Positions 17,623 to 26,855 are shown, counted from the stretch's first letter. The stretch: DNA of 64,000 nucleotides from Chryseobacterium sp. FH1 (GCF_000735135.1 NZ_JPLZ01000006.1:1798001-1862000); one strand, 5' to 3'. Notes: a model not told the origin generated them from the sequence alone. Numbers and translations: made by a program.

Positions 17623-17659
17623 AATTAAAATCAATTAAAAATATTCAAATAAAATCATA

Positions 17660-18265
17660 ATGGATTTAGGAAAAAAAGTACTCTTAATCAATACCCATTT
17701 AAATTATCCCAACTGGAGCGAAGGCAAACTGAATGACGCTTTTCACAAGAAAGCAAAAGAGTTTTTCTTATCAAAAGATTTTGAAGTTTTAGAAACGAAA
17801 GTAGAAGTCGGCTACGATGCAGATGAAGAAGTGGAAAAACATTTGCAAGCCGACATTATCATTCTGCAAACGCCTATCAACTGGTTTGGTGCACCGTGGA
17901 TTTACAAAAAATATGTGGATGAAGTTTTTAACAGCGGATTGCTAAGTGCAAAATTTCTTTCAGGTGATGGCAGAACTCGTGAAGACCTGACTAAACAATA
18001 CGGAACCGGCGGAAAAATGCAAGGTAAAAAGTTTATGGTTTCCTCAACTTGGAATGCGCCCAAAGCCAGTTTCGGTGATCCGGAGCAATTGCTTTTTGAA
18101 GGAAGAAGTACGGCTGATGCTCTTATTCCAATCACAAGTAATTACCGTTTTTGCGGAGTTGAAATTGTGGCAGATTATAACTGTTTTGATATTTTTAAAG
18201 ATGGCGATATTGCAGGAACTTTAGAAAATTATCCGAGGCATTTGGAACATGTTTTCGGGTTGTAA
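17660..18265 (+). CDS. NAD(P)H quinone oxidoreductase, MdaB-like
   Basis: A 201-residue cytosolic flavodoxin-fold protein that most likely reduces quinones by two electrons with NAD(P)H. It shares long stretches with the preceding gene: the VEKHLQADIIILQTP segment, PWIYKKYVDE, and GTGGKM.GKKF followed by STWNAP. It begins directly at the fold (KKVLLINTHLNYPN), so it is the cytosolic partner of a tandem duplication. It starts 37 bp after its paralogue. Confidence 0.88.
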   Translation: MDLGKKVLLINTHLNYPNWSEGKLNDAFHKKAKEFFLSKDFEVLETKVEVGYDADEEVEKHLQADIIILQTPINWFGAPWIYKKYVDEVFNSGLLSAKFLSGDGRTREDLTKQYGTGGKMQGKKFMVSSTWNAPKASFGDPEQLLFEGRSTADALIPITSNYRFCGVEIVADYNCFDIFKDGDIAGTLENYPRHLEHVFGL

Positions 18266-18281
18266 AGAAGATAATATTAAA

Positions 18282-18315
18282 ATCAGAAGTTGAAATTTTA
18301 ACTTCAACTTCTGAT
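18282..18315. terminator. perfect hairpin after quinone reductase pair
   Basis: ATCAGAAGTTGAA (18282-18294) is an exact 13-bp complement of TTCAACTTCTGAT (18303-18315) with an 8-nt loop. No T run follows on the plus strand, so it may stabilise the 3' end rather than act as a classical terminator. Confidence 0.6.
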
Positions 18316-18411
18316 GGAAGATATTCCACTTTGACTACAATATTCAGAATTTTGGCTACATCTGTAGATTATTTCCTGGCCATCTTTGCACTAACAAAAA
18401 AATATACAAAA

Positions 18412-19329
18412 ATGCAAAAAAAATGGACAACAGCTAATATTCCTCAAAAAAACGATGGTTTGGCTGTAATTACAGGCAGTACAGAAGGTATAGGGTTTGA
18501 AGATGCGTTGGCATTATCATCAGCAGGATGGAGCGTGATCGTAATGGGGCGCAATTCTCAAAAAGGAGCCGATGCAATTGCCAGAATCCAACAAACGAAC
18601 CCAAAGGCAAAAGTGAGTTTTGAAAAAATAGACCTTGCAGACTTGTCATCAATCAAAGCATTTGCGTCGAAAATGATTTCAAAAGGTGAAGCCATCGATC
18701 TTTTGATTAACAATGCAGGGGTAATGACACCACCAAATAGGCTCGAAACTGCAGATGGTTTTGAGTTACAATTCGGAACAAATCATCTTGGTCACTTTGC
18801 ATTGACAGCGCAACTGTTGCCGTTGTTACGTAAATCATCTGATGCTCGTGTAGTTACTGTCTCAAGTATAGCCAATCGTGAAGGAATAATTAGTTTTGAT
18901 GACCTTCAATCCACATCGGCTTATGCTCCAGGCAAAGCGTATAGTCAGGCAAAATTAGCCAACCTTATGTTTGCTTTAGAATTGCAAAGGCAAAGCGAAA
19001 AGCACAATTGGGGCATCACAAGTATGGCCACCCATCCAGGTGTTTCCCGAACAAATTTATTGATTACCGGTTCAGGGCGATGGAGTGTCGCAGGAATGGC
19101 GAGAACTTTTCTTCCATTTTTGTTCCAGCCCTCTGCACAGGGAGCTTTGCCAACATTATATGCCGCTACTTCTCCTGAAGCTATAGGAGGTGTGTATTAT
19201 GGACCAGACAAAATGAGTGAGACAAGGGGATTTCCAGCTAGGGCAACAATACCTGGACAAGCAGAGGACTTAAATGTATCTTCAAAATTATGGGAGATTT
19301 CGCAAACGCTTACTCAGGTTAATTTTTAG
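18412..19329 (+). CDS. short-chain dehydrogenase/reductase
   Basis: A 305-residue oxidoreductase of the WW-domain-oxidoreductase/retinol-dehydrogenase-like SDR group. It has the nucleotide motif TGSTEGIGFE near 22, NNAGVM near 102 and the catalytic YSQAKLAN near 180. The frame is open to 18331, but the ATG at 18412 gives the typical beginning before the motif; the upstream part has a CATCTTTG box that looks like a promoter. Tail segments PEAIGGVYYGP match the family. The substrate is unknown; the setting suggests carbonyl detoxification. Confidence 0.85.
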   Translation: MQKKWTTANIPQKNDGLAVITGSTEGIGFEDALALSSAGWSVIVMGRNSQKGADAIARIQQTNPKAKVSFEKIDLADLSSIKAFASKMISKGEAIDLLINNAGVMTPPNRLETADGFELQFGTNHLGHFALTAQLLPLLRKSSDARVVTVSSIANREGIISFDDLQSTSAYAPGKAYSQAKLANLMFALELQRQSEKHNWGITSMATHPGVSRTNLLITGSGRWSVAGMARTFLPFLFQPSAQGALPTLYAATSPEAIGGVYYGPDKMSETRGFPARATIPGQAEDLNVSSKLWEISQTLTQVNF

Positions 19330-19397
19330 TAAATTGCTTTTAAAATCTCTTAAAGGAGAATCTTAAATCCTTCAAATTGTAATTAAAAAAACAAAAA

Positions 19398-19757
19398 ATG
19401 GTAAAAAGTATAATTTCTGCAGTTTTATTAGCAGTGTCGGTCTTCTTGGCAGTCAAGCATGGTTGGGACACGCTCAATTACAAAAAACATCCCGAATCTT
19501 TAAAAATGATGAATGAACTCGGTATTACGGAAACAATGATTCCTTTTTTTGGAGGATTGACTTTGCTAATCGGTATTTTGTTGCTCATTCCCAAAACATT
19601 TTTTCTAGGCAATATGTTGAATGCAATTTCCATCGTCATCATCATGGCGCTGGCGGTGAAAGCAGAGAATTTCAAAATGGTATTGATGGAAATTCCTTTT
19701 CTAATCATGCCTTTGGTGTTGATTTGGTTGAAATATCCATTTGTTAAAACTGTTTAA
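19398..19757 (+). CDS. DoxX-like four-helix membrane protein
   Basis: A 119-residue inner-membrane protein with four hydrophobic helices. The order and the loop GLTLLIGILLLIPKTFFLGN fit the DoxX/DoxX-like family. Such proteins often accompany redox enzymes, but their activity is poorly defined. It sits between the SDR gene (68 bp upstream) and an AraC gene that starts one base after its stop, so all three are probably one transcript. Confidence 0.75.
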   Translation: MVKSIISAVLLAVSVFLAVKHGWDTLNYKKHPESLKMMNELGITETMIPFFGGLTLLIGILLLIPKTFFLGNMLNAISIVIIMALAVKAENFKMVLMEIPFLIMPLVLIWLKYPFVKTV

Positions 19758-19758
19758 A

Positions 19759-20658
19759 ATGCAACCATATCGAGTTAAATCCATCACAGACATTCACCGA
19801 ATAGCCGGAATTGAAAAGCCTAATCATCCATTAATCAGTATTGTAGATGTTTCGAAATTCAGCAATGAAACTAATGTGAACGCAGTTGTTTTTGATTTTT
19901 ATGCCGTCTCGTTGAAGCGTGGTTGCGACAATCTATTGTACGGTCAGCAGAAATATGATTTTGATGAAGGTTTGATGGCGTTTATGTCGCCCGGACAAAT
20001 TTTGCGTGGCGAAGAGAGTGGGGTTCCGCCCGATATGACAGGTTGGATGATGTTTATTCACCCTGACTTTTTGTGGAACACAGCTTTAGCAAAAAAGATA
20101 AAACAGTATGAATACTTTGGTTATGCCACCAACGAGGCTTTGTTTCTTTCCGACAAAGAAGAAACGATGATGAACGGCATTATTGAAAACATTCGCAACG
20201 AGTACAATGCTAATATTGATAAATTCAGCCAAGATGTAATTATTGCTCAATTGGAATTACTTTTTACTTATGCACAACGTTTTTATGAGCGTCAATTCAT
20301 CACACGGAAAATCACAAATAATCAGATTTTAGGTAAGCTGGAAGATGTTTTGGAAAAGTATTTCAACAACGAAGATTTAGCATCGGAGGGTTTACCGACC
20401 GTACAATTCGTCGCAGATTCATTGAATATTTCCGCCAAATATTTAGGCAGTTTATTGAAACAATTAACAGGAATGTCTACCCAACAGCACATCCACGAAA
20501 AGCTGATTTCAAAAGCCAAAGAAAAATTGTCCACTACCGAACTCTCTGTTTCAGAAATCGCTTATGCTTTGGGATTTGAACATTCGCAAAGTTTCAGCAA
20601 ATTGTTTAAGACAAAGACCAAGCAAAGTCCATTGGAATTCAGGGCTAAATTTAATTAA
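19759..20658 (+). CDS. AraC family transcription regulator
   Basis: A 299-residue regulator with an N-terminal cupin-like sensing domain and two C-terminal helix-turn-helix motifs (FVADSLNISAKYLGSLLKQL near 217 and SEIAYALGFEHSQSFSKLFK near 267). I chose the ATG at 19759, directly after the DoxX-like stop; the earlier ATG at 19741 overlaps that gene. It shares its plan with the AraC proteins at 15935 and 21568. It probably controls the SDR/DoxX-like genes before it. Confidence 0.88.
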   Translation: MQPYRVKSITDIHRIAGIEKPNHPLISIVDVSKFSNETNVNAVVFDFYAVSLKRGCDNLLYGQQKYDFDEGLMAFMSPGQILRGEESGVPPDMTGWMMFIHPDFLWNTALAKKIKQYEYFGYATNEALFLSDKEETMMNGIIENIRNEYNANIDKFSQDVIIAQLELLFTYAQRFYERQFITRKITNNQILGKLEDVLEKYFNNEDLASEGLPTVQFVADSLNISAKYLGSLLKQLTGMSTQQHIHEKLISKAKEKLSTTELSVSEIAYALGFEHSQSFSKLFKTKTKQSPLEFRAKFN

Positions 20659-20668
20659 GAAAATCAAA

Positions 20669-20702
20669 AAATCCCATTCAACAAATTAGTAGAATGGGAT
20701 TT
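20669..20702. terminator. bidirectional terminator between convergent genes
   Basis: AAATCCCATTC (20669-20679) pairs perfectly with GAATGGGATTT (20692-20702). It has A-rich sequence before and T-rich sequence after, placed between the convergent AraC and SDR genes. Confidence 0.8.
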
Positions 20703-20725
20703 CTAATACTTTATATCAGATTCAA

Positions 20726-21484
20726 TTAAATTCTAAATCCACCAGAAACCTCTATTCTCTGCGCATTAATCCATTTCGAATCATCTGAACAAAGAAATGC
20801 AACAACGCTTCCGATATCATCCGGCAAACCAACTCTACCTAAAGCCGTTTGCGAAGAAACCAACTGGTTGTAATCTGCACTGTCACGAACAGCACCACCA
20901 CCAAAATCTGTTTCAATTGCACCTGGAGCGATAGAATTAACTCTGATTTTTCTGGCTCCCAATTCCACAGCTTGGTATCTTGATAATGAATCAACCGCTG
21001 CTTTCATCGCGCCGTAAGCAGAATATCCTGCAAATGAAAATCTTGCTAATCCTGAAGACGTGTTCACAATACTGCTTCCATCATTCAATAATGGTAATAA
21101 TTTTTGAGTCAGGAAAAACGGTCCTTTGAAATGAATGTTTGTCATCGCATCCAAGGTTTCCTCAGTCGTAGTTTCGAAACTCTCATTGATTCCGATTCCT
21201 GCGTTGTTCACCAATGCATCCAATTTTGCAGATGCAAATTGAGTGTCCAATACTTGCTTAACTTCCGTTACAAATTGGTCGAAACCTGCAGTTGATGAAA
21301 TATCCAAAGACAATGCGAAAGCTTTTTGTCCAATCGTTTCAATTTCTTTCACCACTTCGTCCGCGAACTCTTTTTTGGTTTGATAAGTTAAAATGATATC
21401 AAATCCTTTCTTTGCCAATGCTAAAACTGAGTCTTTGCCCAATCCGCGACTTGCGCCCGTTACTAATGCTATTTTACTTGCCAT
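20726..21484 (-). CDS. SDR family oxidoreductase
   Basis: A 252-residue classical short-chain dehydrogenase with TGASRGLGKDS near 8, NNAGIG near 91, catalytic Ser in NTSSGLA, YSAYGAMKAAVDSL (Tyr/Lys pair) near 156, and the C-terminal INAQRIEVSGGFRI. The structure is complete. The gene follows the AraC gene at 21568 by 83 bp on the same strand; a CAACTTTG box in that gap suggests its own regulated promoter. The substrate is unknown. Confidence 0.9.
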   Translation of the reverse strand: MASKIALVTGASRGLGKDSVLALAKKGFDIILTYQTKKEFADEVVKEIETIGQKAFALSLDISSTAGFDQFVTEVKQVLDTQFASAKLDALVNNAGIGINESFETTTEETLDAMTNIHFKGPFFLTQKLLPLLNDGSSIVNTSSGLARFSFAGYSAYGAMKAAVDSLSRYQAVELGARKIRVNSIAPGAIETDFGGGAVRDSADYNQLVSSQTALGRVGLPDDIGSVVAFLCSDDSKWINAQRIEVSGGFRI

Positions 21485-21567
21485 TTTTTTTGTTTTAATT
21501 AATGATACAAAGTTGAGAAATTACCGACTTTTTGTATTTGCATAAATCAAATGAAATTTTGTAAAAA

Positions 21568-22509
21568 TCAAACAATCGATAATTCCCTGAAATGTTGTGG
21601 GGATTGCTTGCTGTGTTTCTTAAAGAAATTTGAAAAGTGAGCAACTTCCTCAAAACCTAATGTGAAGGCAATTTCCGAAATATTCCATTGTGTTTGGATG
21701 AGCAATAATTTAGCCTCTTGAAAAACCCGGCTTCCGATAATTTCACCCGTCGTTTTTCCTGTGGTGTCTTTTAAAACTCTGTTCAAATGATTGACGTGAA
21801 CACCCAAAATACCAGCAAAATCTGCCGGAGTTTTCAGTTGTAAAAGATGGCTGGTATTTTCAATTGGAAATTGTCTTTCTAATAATTCGATGAACAAAGA
21901 TGTAGTTCTGGTAGACGCCGTTTTGGTATTTTCAACAGCACGAATGGGTGTCAATTTCTGTCCGAAATGAATCAATTCCATTAAATAAGTCCGCAACAAA
22001 TCATATTTATAAACATAATCAGATTGAATTTCTTCGTGCATTTTTAGAAAAACCGCTTCAAATTTTTGAAATTGTTCTGTCGAAATTTGAAAAACAAATT
22101 CGCTATGTGGAGAGAAGACAGGAAGGTTATCTATTTCAAATCCTGTTTTGGAACTAGGTGAAAAATCTTTGGTGAATACACAAAAATGTCCAGACTGTTC
22201 TGTATCGAGGTGCGTGTAATTGTACGGAATTTTTGGAGAAGCAAACAACACGGCGCAATCTTCAATATCAACCGTTTTATCTGCATACTCCACTTTGTTT
22301 TTGCCTTTAATCAAACTTATTTTGTAATAAGTTCTTCGGTTGTAAGGTATTCCTGTTTTCGATGAGCAAGTTTTGGAAATCTCCGAAATATCAAAAACAT
22401 TGAAGTGGCCAACATCTTTATTGATATTATCGTTCAGAAATTGATTGATATCCGGACAGCTTTCGCCCAAAATATCCTTATAAAATTCTTTGATTGTAAT
22501 TGAGTTCAT
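21568..22509 (-). CDS. AraC family transcription regulator
   Basis: A 313-residue regulator. An N-terminal sensing domain (about 1-190) precedes two helix-turn-helix motifs at FAGILGVHVNHLNRVLKDT near 229 and SEIAFTLGFEEVAHFSNFFK near 279. Its closest neighbour and likely target is the SDR gene 83 bp downstream. This is the third AraC gene within 7 kb, each next to oxidoreductase genes. Confidence 0.88.
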   Translation of the reverse strand: MNSITIKEFYKDILGESCPDINQFLNDNINKDVGHFNVFDISEISKTCSSKTGIPYNRRTYYKISLIKGKNKVEYADKTVDIEDCAVLFASPKIPYNYTHLDTEQSGHFCVFTKDFSPSSKTGFEIDNLPVFSPHSEFVFQISTEQFQKFEAVFLKMHEEIQSDYVYKYDLLRTYLMELIHFGQKLTPIRAVENTKTASTRTTSLFIELLERQFPIENTSHLLQLKTPADFAGILGVHVNHLNRVLKDTTGKTTGEIIGSRVFQEAKLLLIQTQWNISEIAFTLGFEEVAHFSNFFKKHSKQSPQHFRELSIV

Positions 22510-22546
22510 CGTGTTGTAAAATCAAATATACGAGATTTGAGGATAA

Positions 22547-22751
22547 GATTTACAAATCAAATACAGAAACGAGATTAGATTGATTCAAACATCTTCTGCC
22601 GACAAACTATTAGAAGAAGTAATCTTATTGAGAAGAATTGTGCAAGCACAAGATGTGAATGTCTATCTTAATTTTAATTCATCATGATTGGACAGTTGTT
22701 TTCGTTGGTTTACCGCCAGGACCTTTGGAAATTTGTGCTTTAATGTTGTAG
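22547..22751 (+). pseudogene. possible remnants of one or two decayed genes
   Basis: Two short overlapping open stretches lie in the gap between two minus-strand genes. One (22547-22687) has no start codon and contains SADKLLEEVILLRRIVQAQD. The other (22659-22751) reads MSILILIHHDWTVVFVGLPP and then GPLEICALML before a stop. Neither has a promoter or a family I can name. They may be fragments of a gene lost by deletion, or chance. Confidence 0.2.
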
Positions 22752-22793
22752 TAAAATCAGAAAGATATTTCAATAATATTTCTTCCGCCTTTT

Positions 22794-23078
22794 TTATTCT
22801 GGATATTCCTGCGCCAACTTTTTGTCAAGATAAAAAGGAACGAATGGAAGAACTGAAGCTATTAGATAAATCCCGATTCGGATCAATCCCCAACGGTATT
22901 TTATTGATGCCAAGACCAGAAAAACAAAAAAGACCAAAAACAAAATCCCGTGGATCCATCCAAAATATTTTACAGCGTCTGGAATATTAAAAAAATATTT
23001 TAATGGCATTGCAATGAAGAGCAAAATCAAGTAGGAAATACCTTCTATCACAGCTGTTTTTCGATATAGATTGATCAT
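22794..23078 (-). CDS. DUF3817 membrane protein
   Basis: A 94-residue membrane protein with three hydrophobic helices. The pattern YRKTAVIEGISYLILLFIAMPLKY, KYFGWIHGILF and ASVLPFVPFYLDKKL is that of DUF3817 (YdzA-like) proteins, whose role is not known. The length is right for the family. It stands alone and may be transcribed from the AT-rich region 23079-23260. Confidence 0.8.
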   Translation of the reverse strand: MINLYRKTAVIEGISYLILLFIAMPLKYFFNIPDAVKYFGWIHGILFLVFFVFLVLASIKYRWGLIRIGIYLIASVLPFVPFYLDKKLAQEYPE

Positions 23079-23259
23079 TTTAATTATTTAAGAATTTCTT
23101 GGTTTCAGATTCTGATTACAATAATAATTTATTTCAATGGAATAGGCAACAGAGCAGTTTTAGTTAGTGTCTGAAAACTACTTTTGAAGCATTCAATTTT
23201 GACGAAAATTTTAATTTTGTGATAAGAAAATACGTAGAGACTATTTAAATTAACATTAT

Positions 23260-23386
23260 AGAGTTTTAACCACATAGAAATATTTAAAGTCACTAAGTCG
23301 AAAGCTAAGTTCTATTTTATCTTTTTACTGCAAATTTTACTCTTTTTGTATGTTTCTATGTGGGTTTTATTTTTTATGCAAACTCT
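23260..23386. repeat. palindromic intergenic repeat (ACCACATAGAAA type)
   Basis: CCACATAGAAA (23270-23280) is an exact inverted match to TTTCTATGTGG (23353-23363). Outside it, AGAGTTT (23260-23266) mirrors AAACTCT (23380-23386). The core contains AAAGTCACTAAGTCGAAAG. I recall similar ACCACATAGAAA elements in other Chryseobacterium-group genomes, but this was not searched. The rest of the 23079-23486 gap is AT-rich promoter-like sequence. Confidence 0.7.
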
Positions 23387-23486
23387 TAATTATAAAGCTA
23401 TTTCTTGGTTTAAATTTCCATTAATCCCTTTGCAGATGTGGATTTTGAGGATTGAAAATTATATCTTTACTGCGTAATACACCCGA

Positions 23487-25820
23487 ATGCAGATATCATC
23501 CTTTAAAATTGCGACTTCCATTGGCGCAATTTGTTTTAGCTCCGTCCTTTTTGCACAGCAGAATTTCTCGGTGAGCGGTACGATTAAAGATCAAAGAAAT
23601 GGCGAATTACTAATCGGTGTGGCTGTAAAAGTTGCCGAAGACCCCACGATTTCCATCACTGCCAACGAGTATGGTTTTTACTCTCTTTCCCTTCCGAAAG
23701 GTTCTTACACGTTGATGATTTCGAATCCTGGTTTTAAAGATTTTCAGCAGATTATTAATGTGGAAGAGAACTTGAAACTCAATATCTCATTAAGTCAAGA
23801 AGAAGAGGAAAAGACTTCTAACATCGATGAAGTCGTCATTTCTGCCGTGAAAAAAGACAAAAATCTTTCCACCGCGCAGATGGGAACGGAAACCTTGAGC
23901 ATCAAACAAATTGAAAAACTGCCGGTTCTTTTCGGGGAAAAAGATGTGATGAAAACGATTCAACTTTTGCCAGGAGTCAAAAGCAATGGCGAAGGAAGCA
24001 GTGGTTTCAGCGTGCGAGGTGGCGCAACCGACCAGAATTTGATTTTGCTTGATGAAGCTCCGGTTTACAACGCCTCACATTTGCTCGGATTCTTCAGTAC
24101 TTTTAATAGTGATGCGTTGAAAGATGCGAGTATTATCAAAGGAAACAGTCCGGCGCAATATGGTGGCAGATTGTCATCGGTTTTGGATGTGAAAATGAAA
24201 GACGGAAACAACAAAGACTACAATGTCACAGGAGGAATCGGTTTGATTAGCAGTCGATTGAGTGTTGAAGGTCCGATTCAAAAAGAAAAATCTTCATTCA
24301 TCGTTTCCGGAAGACGAACTTACGCCGATGTTTTTTTGAAGGCGACCGATGATTTTAAAGACAGCAAACTTTATTTCTACGATTTGAATTTAAAAGCGAA
24401 TTATCAAATTAATGATAATAACCGATTATATTTATCGGGATATTTTGGGCGAGATGTTCTAGGTTTAGGCGATACTTTTTCCACAGATTGGGGAAATACG
24501 ACGGCGACTTTGCGTTGGAACAGCATCATCAACAGCAAGTTGTTTTCGAATACATCATTCATTTACAGCAACTACAATTACAATGTCGCTCTCAGTAGTA
24601 ACGACAATACTTTCGGACTCGATTCTCAGATTGAAGACTGGAATTTGAAACATGATTTCACTTGGTTTGCAGGGAACAAACATTCAGTTCGATTTGGTTT
24701 GCAGTCTATTTACCATACGATTTCTCCGAGTAGTGCAAGCGGAACCAGCGTGAGTAGTTTTCCGAGAAACCCGAGATATTCCTGGGAAAATGCTTTTTAT
24801 ATTAATGATGATTTCAAAGCGACCGATAAGTTGACCATCAATTATGGATTGCGACTTTCGATGTTCAGCGTTTTGGGTGGCGACACTTTTAACACCTATG
24901 AAAACGGAACCATCATCGATTCCGAATTTCTGGAAAAAGGAAAATTCGGAAAAACTTATGTGAATTTGGAGCCAAGAATCACAGCGAATTATAGAATTAA
25001 TGAAGTCAGCAGTGTGAAAGGTGGATTTTCTCGAAACACGCAAAATCTCCATTTATTAAGCAACAGCGGAAGCGGAAATCCAACCGACCAATGGATTGGA
25101 AGCAGTTACACGGTAAAACCTGAGATTTCTGACCAAATTAGCGCAGGTTACAGCCGAAACTTCAACAACAATAATTATGAATTGAACGCGGAGATTTATT
25201 ACAAATCAATGCAAAATCAAATCGATTATAAAAACGGCGCTCAAATCACTTTTGACACCGCTTCAGATGTTGAAAGCGAGTTGTTGTTCGGAAAAGGAAG
25301 AGCTTATGGCTTGGAATTGATTGCCAAGAAGAAAAGCGGAAAACTGACAGGTTGGATTTCCTACACGTTGTCAAAAACGGAAAGAAAAATCAACGGAATC
25401 AATGATGACGAATGGTACAACGCCAGACAGGACAAAACCCACGACCTCTCTGTTGTAGCGACTTACGAACTGAATCCGAAATGGTCTCTCTCAGGATTGT
25501 TTCTCTACAGCACAGGAAATGCCGTCACGTTCCCAACCGGAAAATATGAACTGAACGGACAAACGGTTTTCCAATTCAGCAATAGAAACGCCGACAGAAT
25601 GCCAGCGTACCACAGAATGGACATCAACGCTACGTACGAACCCGTTTCCAACAAGCGTTTCAAAGGTTCTTGGTCGTTTGGCGTTTACAATATTTATGGC
25701 CGACAAAATGCGTACACCATCAATTTTGAAGATAACCCAGACAATCCAGGAACGACGAGAGCAATGCAGACCTCCTTGTTCCGATGGGTTCCGAACATTA
25801 CTTACAATTTCAAATTTTAA
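23487..25820 (+). CDS. TonB-dependent receptor with carboxypeptidase-like domain
   Basis: A 777-residue outer-membrane receptor. Order: signal peptide (about 1-24, ending LFAQ), a carboxypeptidase-D regulatory-like domain at about 28-105 (GTIKDQRNGELLIGVAVKV), a plug domain at about 130-240 (GGATDQNLILLDEAPVYNASHLLGFFSTFN), and the barrel to a terminal Phe (ITYNFKF). It is the receptor type usually followed by a DUF4249 lipoprotein, and here such a gene starts 2 bp after its stop. The ligand is unknown. It differs in type from the SusC protein of the xylan locus. Confidence 0.93.
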   Translation: MQISSFKIATSIGAICFSSVLFAQQNFSVSGTIKDQRNGELLIGVAVKVAEDPTISITANEYGFYSLSLPKGSYTLMISNPGFKDFQQIINVEENLKLNISLSQEEEEKTSNIDEVVISAVKKDKNLSTAQMGTETLSIKQIEKLPVLFGEKDVMKTIQLLPGVKSNGEGSSGFSVRGGATDQNLILLDEAPVYNASHLLGFFSTFNSDALKDASIIKGNSPAQYGGRLSSVLDVKMKDGNNKDYNVTGGIGLISSRLSVEGPIQKEKSSFIVSGRRTYADVFLKATDDFKDSKLYFYDLNLKANYQINDNNRLYLSGYFGRDVLGLGDTFSTDWGNTTATLRWNSIINSKLFSNTSFIYSNYNYNVALSSNDNTFGLDSQIEDWNLKHDFTWFAGNKHSVRFGLQSIYHTISPSSASGTSVSSFPRNPRYSWENAFYINDDFKATDKLTINYGLRLSMFSVLGGDTFNTYENGTIIDSEFLEKGKFGKTYVNLEPRITANYRINEVSSVKGGFSRNTQNLHLLSNSGSGNPTDQWIGSSYTVKPEISDQISAGYSRNFNNNNYELNAEIYYKSMQNQIDYKNGAQITFDTASDVESELLFGKGRAYGLELIAKKKSGKLTGWISYTLSKTERKINGINDDEWYNARQDKTHDLSVVATYELNPKWSLSGLFLYSTGNAVTFPTGKYELNGQTVFQFSNRNADRMPAYHRMDINATYEPVSNKRFKGSWSFGVYNIYGRQNAYTINFEDNPDNPGTTRAMQTSLFRWVPNITYNFKF

Positions 25821-25822
25821 CT

Positions 25823-26629
25823 ATGAAGCATTTATTATTAATCATATTATCCTTATTTCTAATCGTTTCTTGTGAGAAGGAAATCAATCTGGATTTGGAA
25901 GACCAAAGTGGAAAAATCGTCATCGAAGGAAATATCACAGACCAAGCCGGACCTTATTTTGTGAGAATTACAAAGTCAGTTGCCTTCACTCAAAGTAATG
26001 AATATCCAGCGATTGCAGATGCGCAAGTGACGTTGAGTGATGACCTCGGACAAACCGAAATTTTAGATTATGCAGGAAACGGATTCTACCAAGCTTTCAA
26101 TTTCCAGGGACAACCTGGGCGAACTTACACTTTGAAAATCCTCGCAGAAGGAAAAGAATACATCGCACAAAGTACAATGCCGGAAGCGGTAGAATTTGAA
26201 GGTTTGGAACAGGATTCTTTTCTCGTAGCCGGAGAATTGAGTTACACACTTTTACCGATTTTTACCGACCCGCCAGCTTTGGGAAATCGTTACCTTTTCC
26301 GTTATTCTGTCAATGGTCGTTCTAAAACTAATTTCTTAGAATTCTCGGATAACGTGAACAACGGATTGCCAAACCAACGGCCATTATTATTACCGAATGA
26401 CGACGAAGACGGAAGCGTAAAAGTAAAACCAGGCGACGAAATCATAGTTGAAATGAATTGTATTGATGATAAAATTTATACCTATTTTTCTGCATTGCTT
26501 CAGCTTTCCGGTGGAGGTGGACCTGGCGGAGGAATTACGCCGACCAATCCGCCAAGCAACATCAGCAATGGTGCGTTGGGCTATTTTTCGGCACATACAG
26601 TTCGAGTAAAAACGGCAACCATAGAGTAG
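25823..26629 (+). CDS. DUF4249 lipoprotein
   Basis: A 268-residue surface or periplasmic lipoprotein. The signal ends in a lipobox with Cys (LFLIVSCEKE, Cys18). An Ig-like N-terminal half (GKIVIEGNITDQAGPYFVRI) matches DUF4249, and the C-terminal half has a Gly/Pro-rich loop around 235-250. The start is the ATG 2 bp behind the receptor stop. DUF4249 proteins are thought to assist the partner receptor in binding its ligand, as SusD does for SusC, but this is not proven. Confidence 0.88.
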   Translation: MKHLLLIILSLFLIVSCEKEINLDLEDQSGKIVIEGNITDQAGPYFVRITKSVAFTQSNEYPAIADAQVTLSDDLGQTEILDYAGNGFYQAFNFQGQPGRTYTLKILAEGKEYIAQSTMPEAVEFEGLEQDSFLVAGELSYTLLPIFTDPPALGNRYLFRYSVNGRSKTNFLEFSDNVNNGLPNQRPLLLPNDDEDGSVKVKPGDEIIVEMNCIDDKIYTYFSALLQLSGGGGPGGGITPTNPPSNISNGALGYFSAHTVRVKTATIE

Positions 26630-26676
26630 TAGCAATTGTTTTCGTTAGAGCTTGTATAAAATTATAAGAAAATAAA

Positions 26677-26780
26677 ATTTTCAAAGCATTTTTCTTTTCG
26701 CCAATCCTAAAGGGCGGAAAAACGCATTGAAAATGTCATCAAAATTACTCCCTTTAGGGCCGGGGAAATAATTTTGATGA
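26677..26780. repeat. double-hairpin intergenic repeat
   Basis: Two neighbouring hairpins. The first spans 26677-26734 with ATTTTCAA and TTGAAAAT as outer arms and CGCC/GGGCGG inside. The second spans 26736-26780 with the perfect 12-bp arms TCATCAAAATTA and TAATTTTGATGA around CTCCCTTTAGGGCCGGGG. It looks like a mobile palindromic repeat. Confidence 0.7.
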
Positions 26781-26818
26781 AATTTAAACAGGCTCTCTAG
26801 CTTAATTTAAAAATTTTT

Positions 26819-26855
26819 AAAGTCTTTTTCCATTGGGAAGGACTTTTGTTTTTCG
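26819..26855 (+). terminator. intrinsic terminator
   Basis: AAAGTC (26819-26824) pairs with GACTTT (26841-26846); TTTCC and GGGAA inside extend the stem, and TTGTTTTT follows. It would end the receptor/DUF4249 transcript before the LemA cluster. A TAATTTTG box at 26944-26951 is a likely promoter for that cluster. Confidence 0.65.

Noticed and set aside
22688-22990. Plus-strand frame of 100 codons
   Set aside because: It overlaps the DUF3817 gene on the other strand, which has a clear family pattern. Its own composition is unlike a protein.
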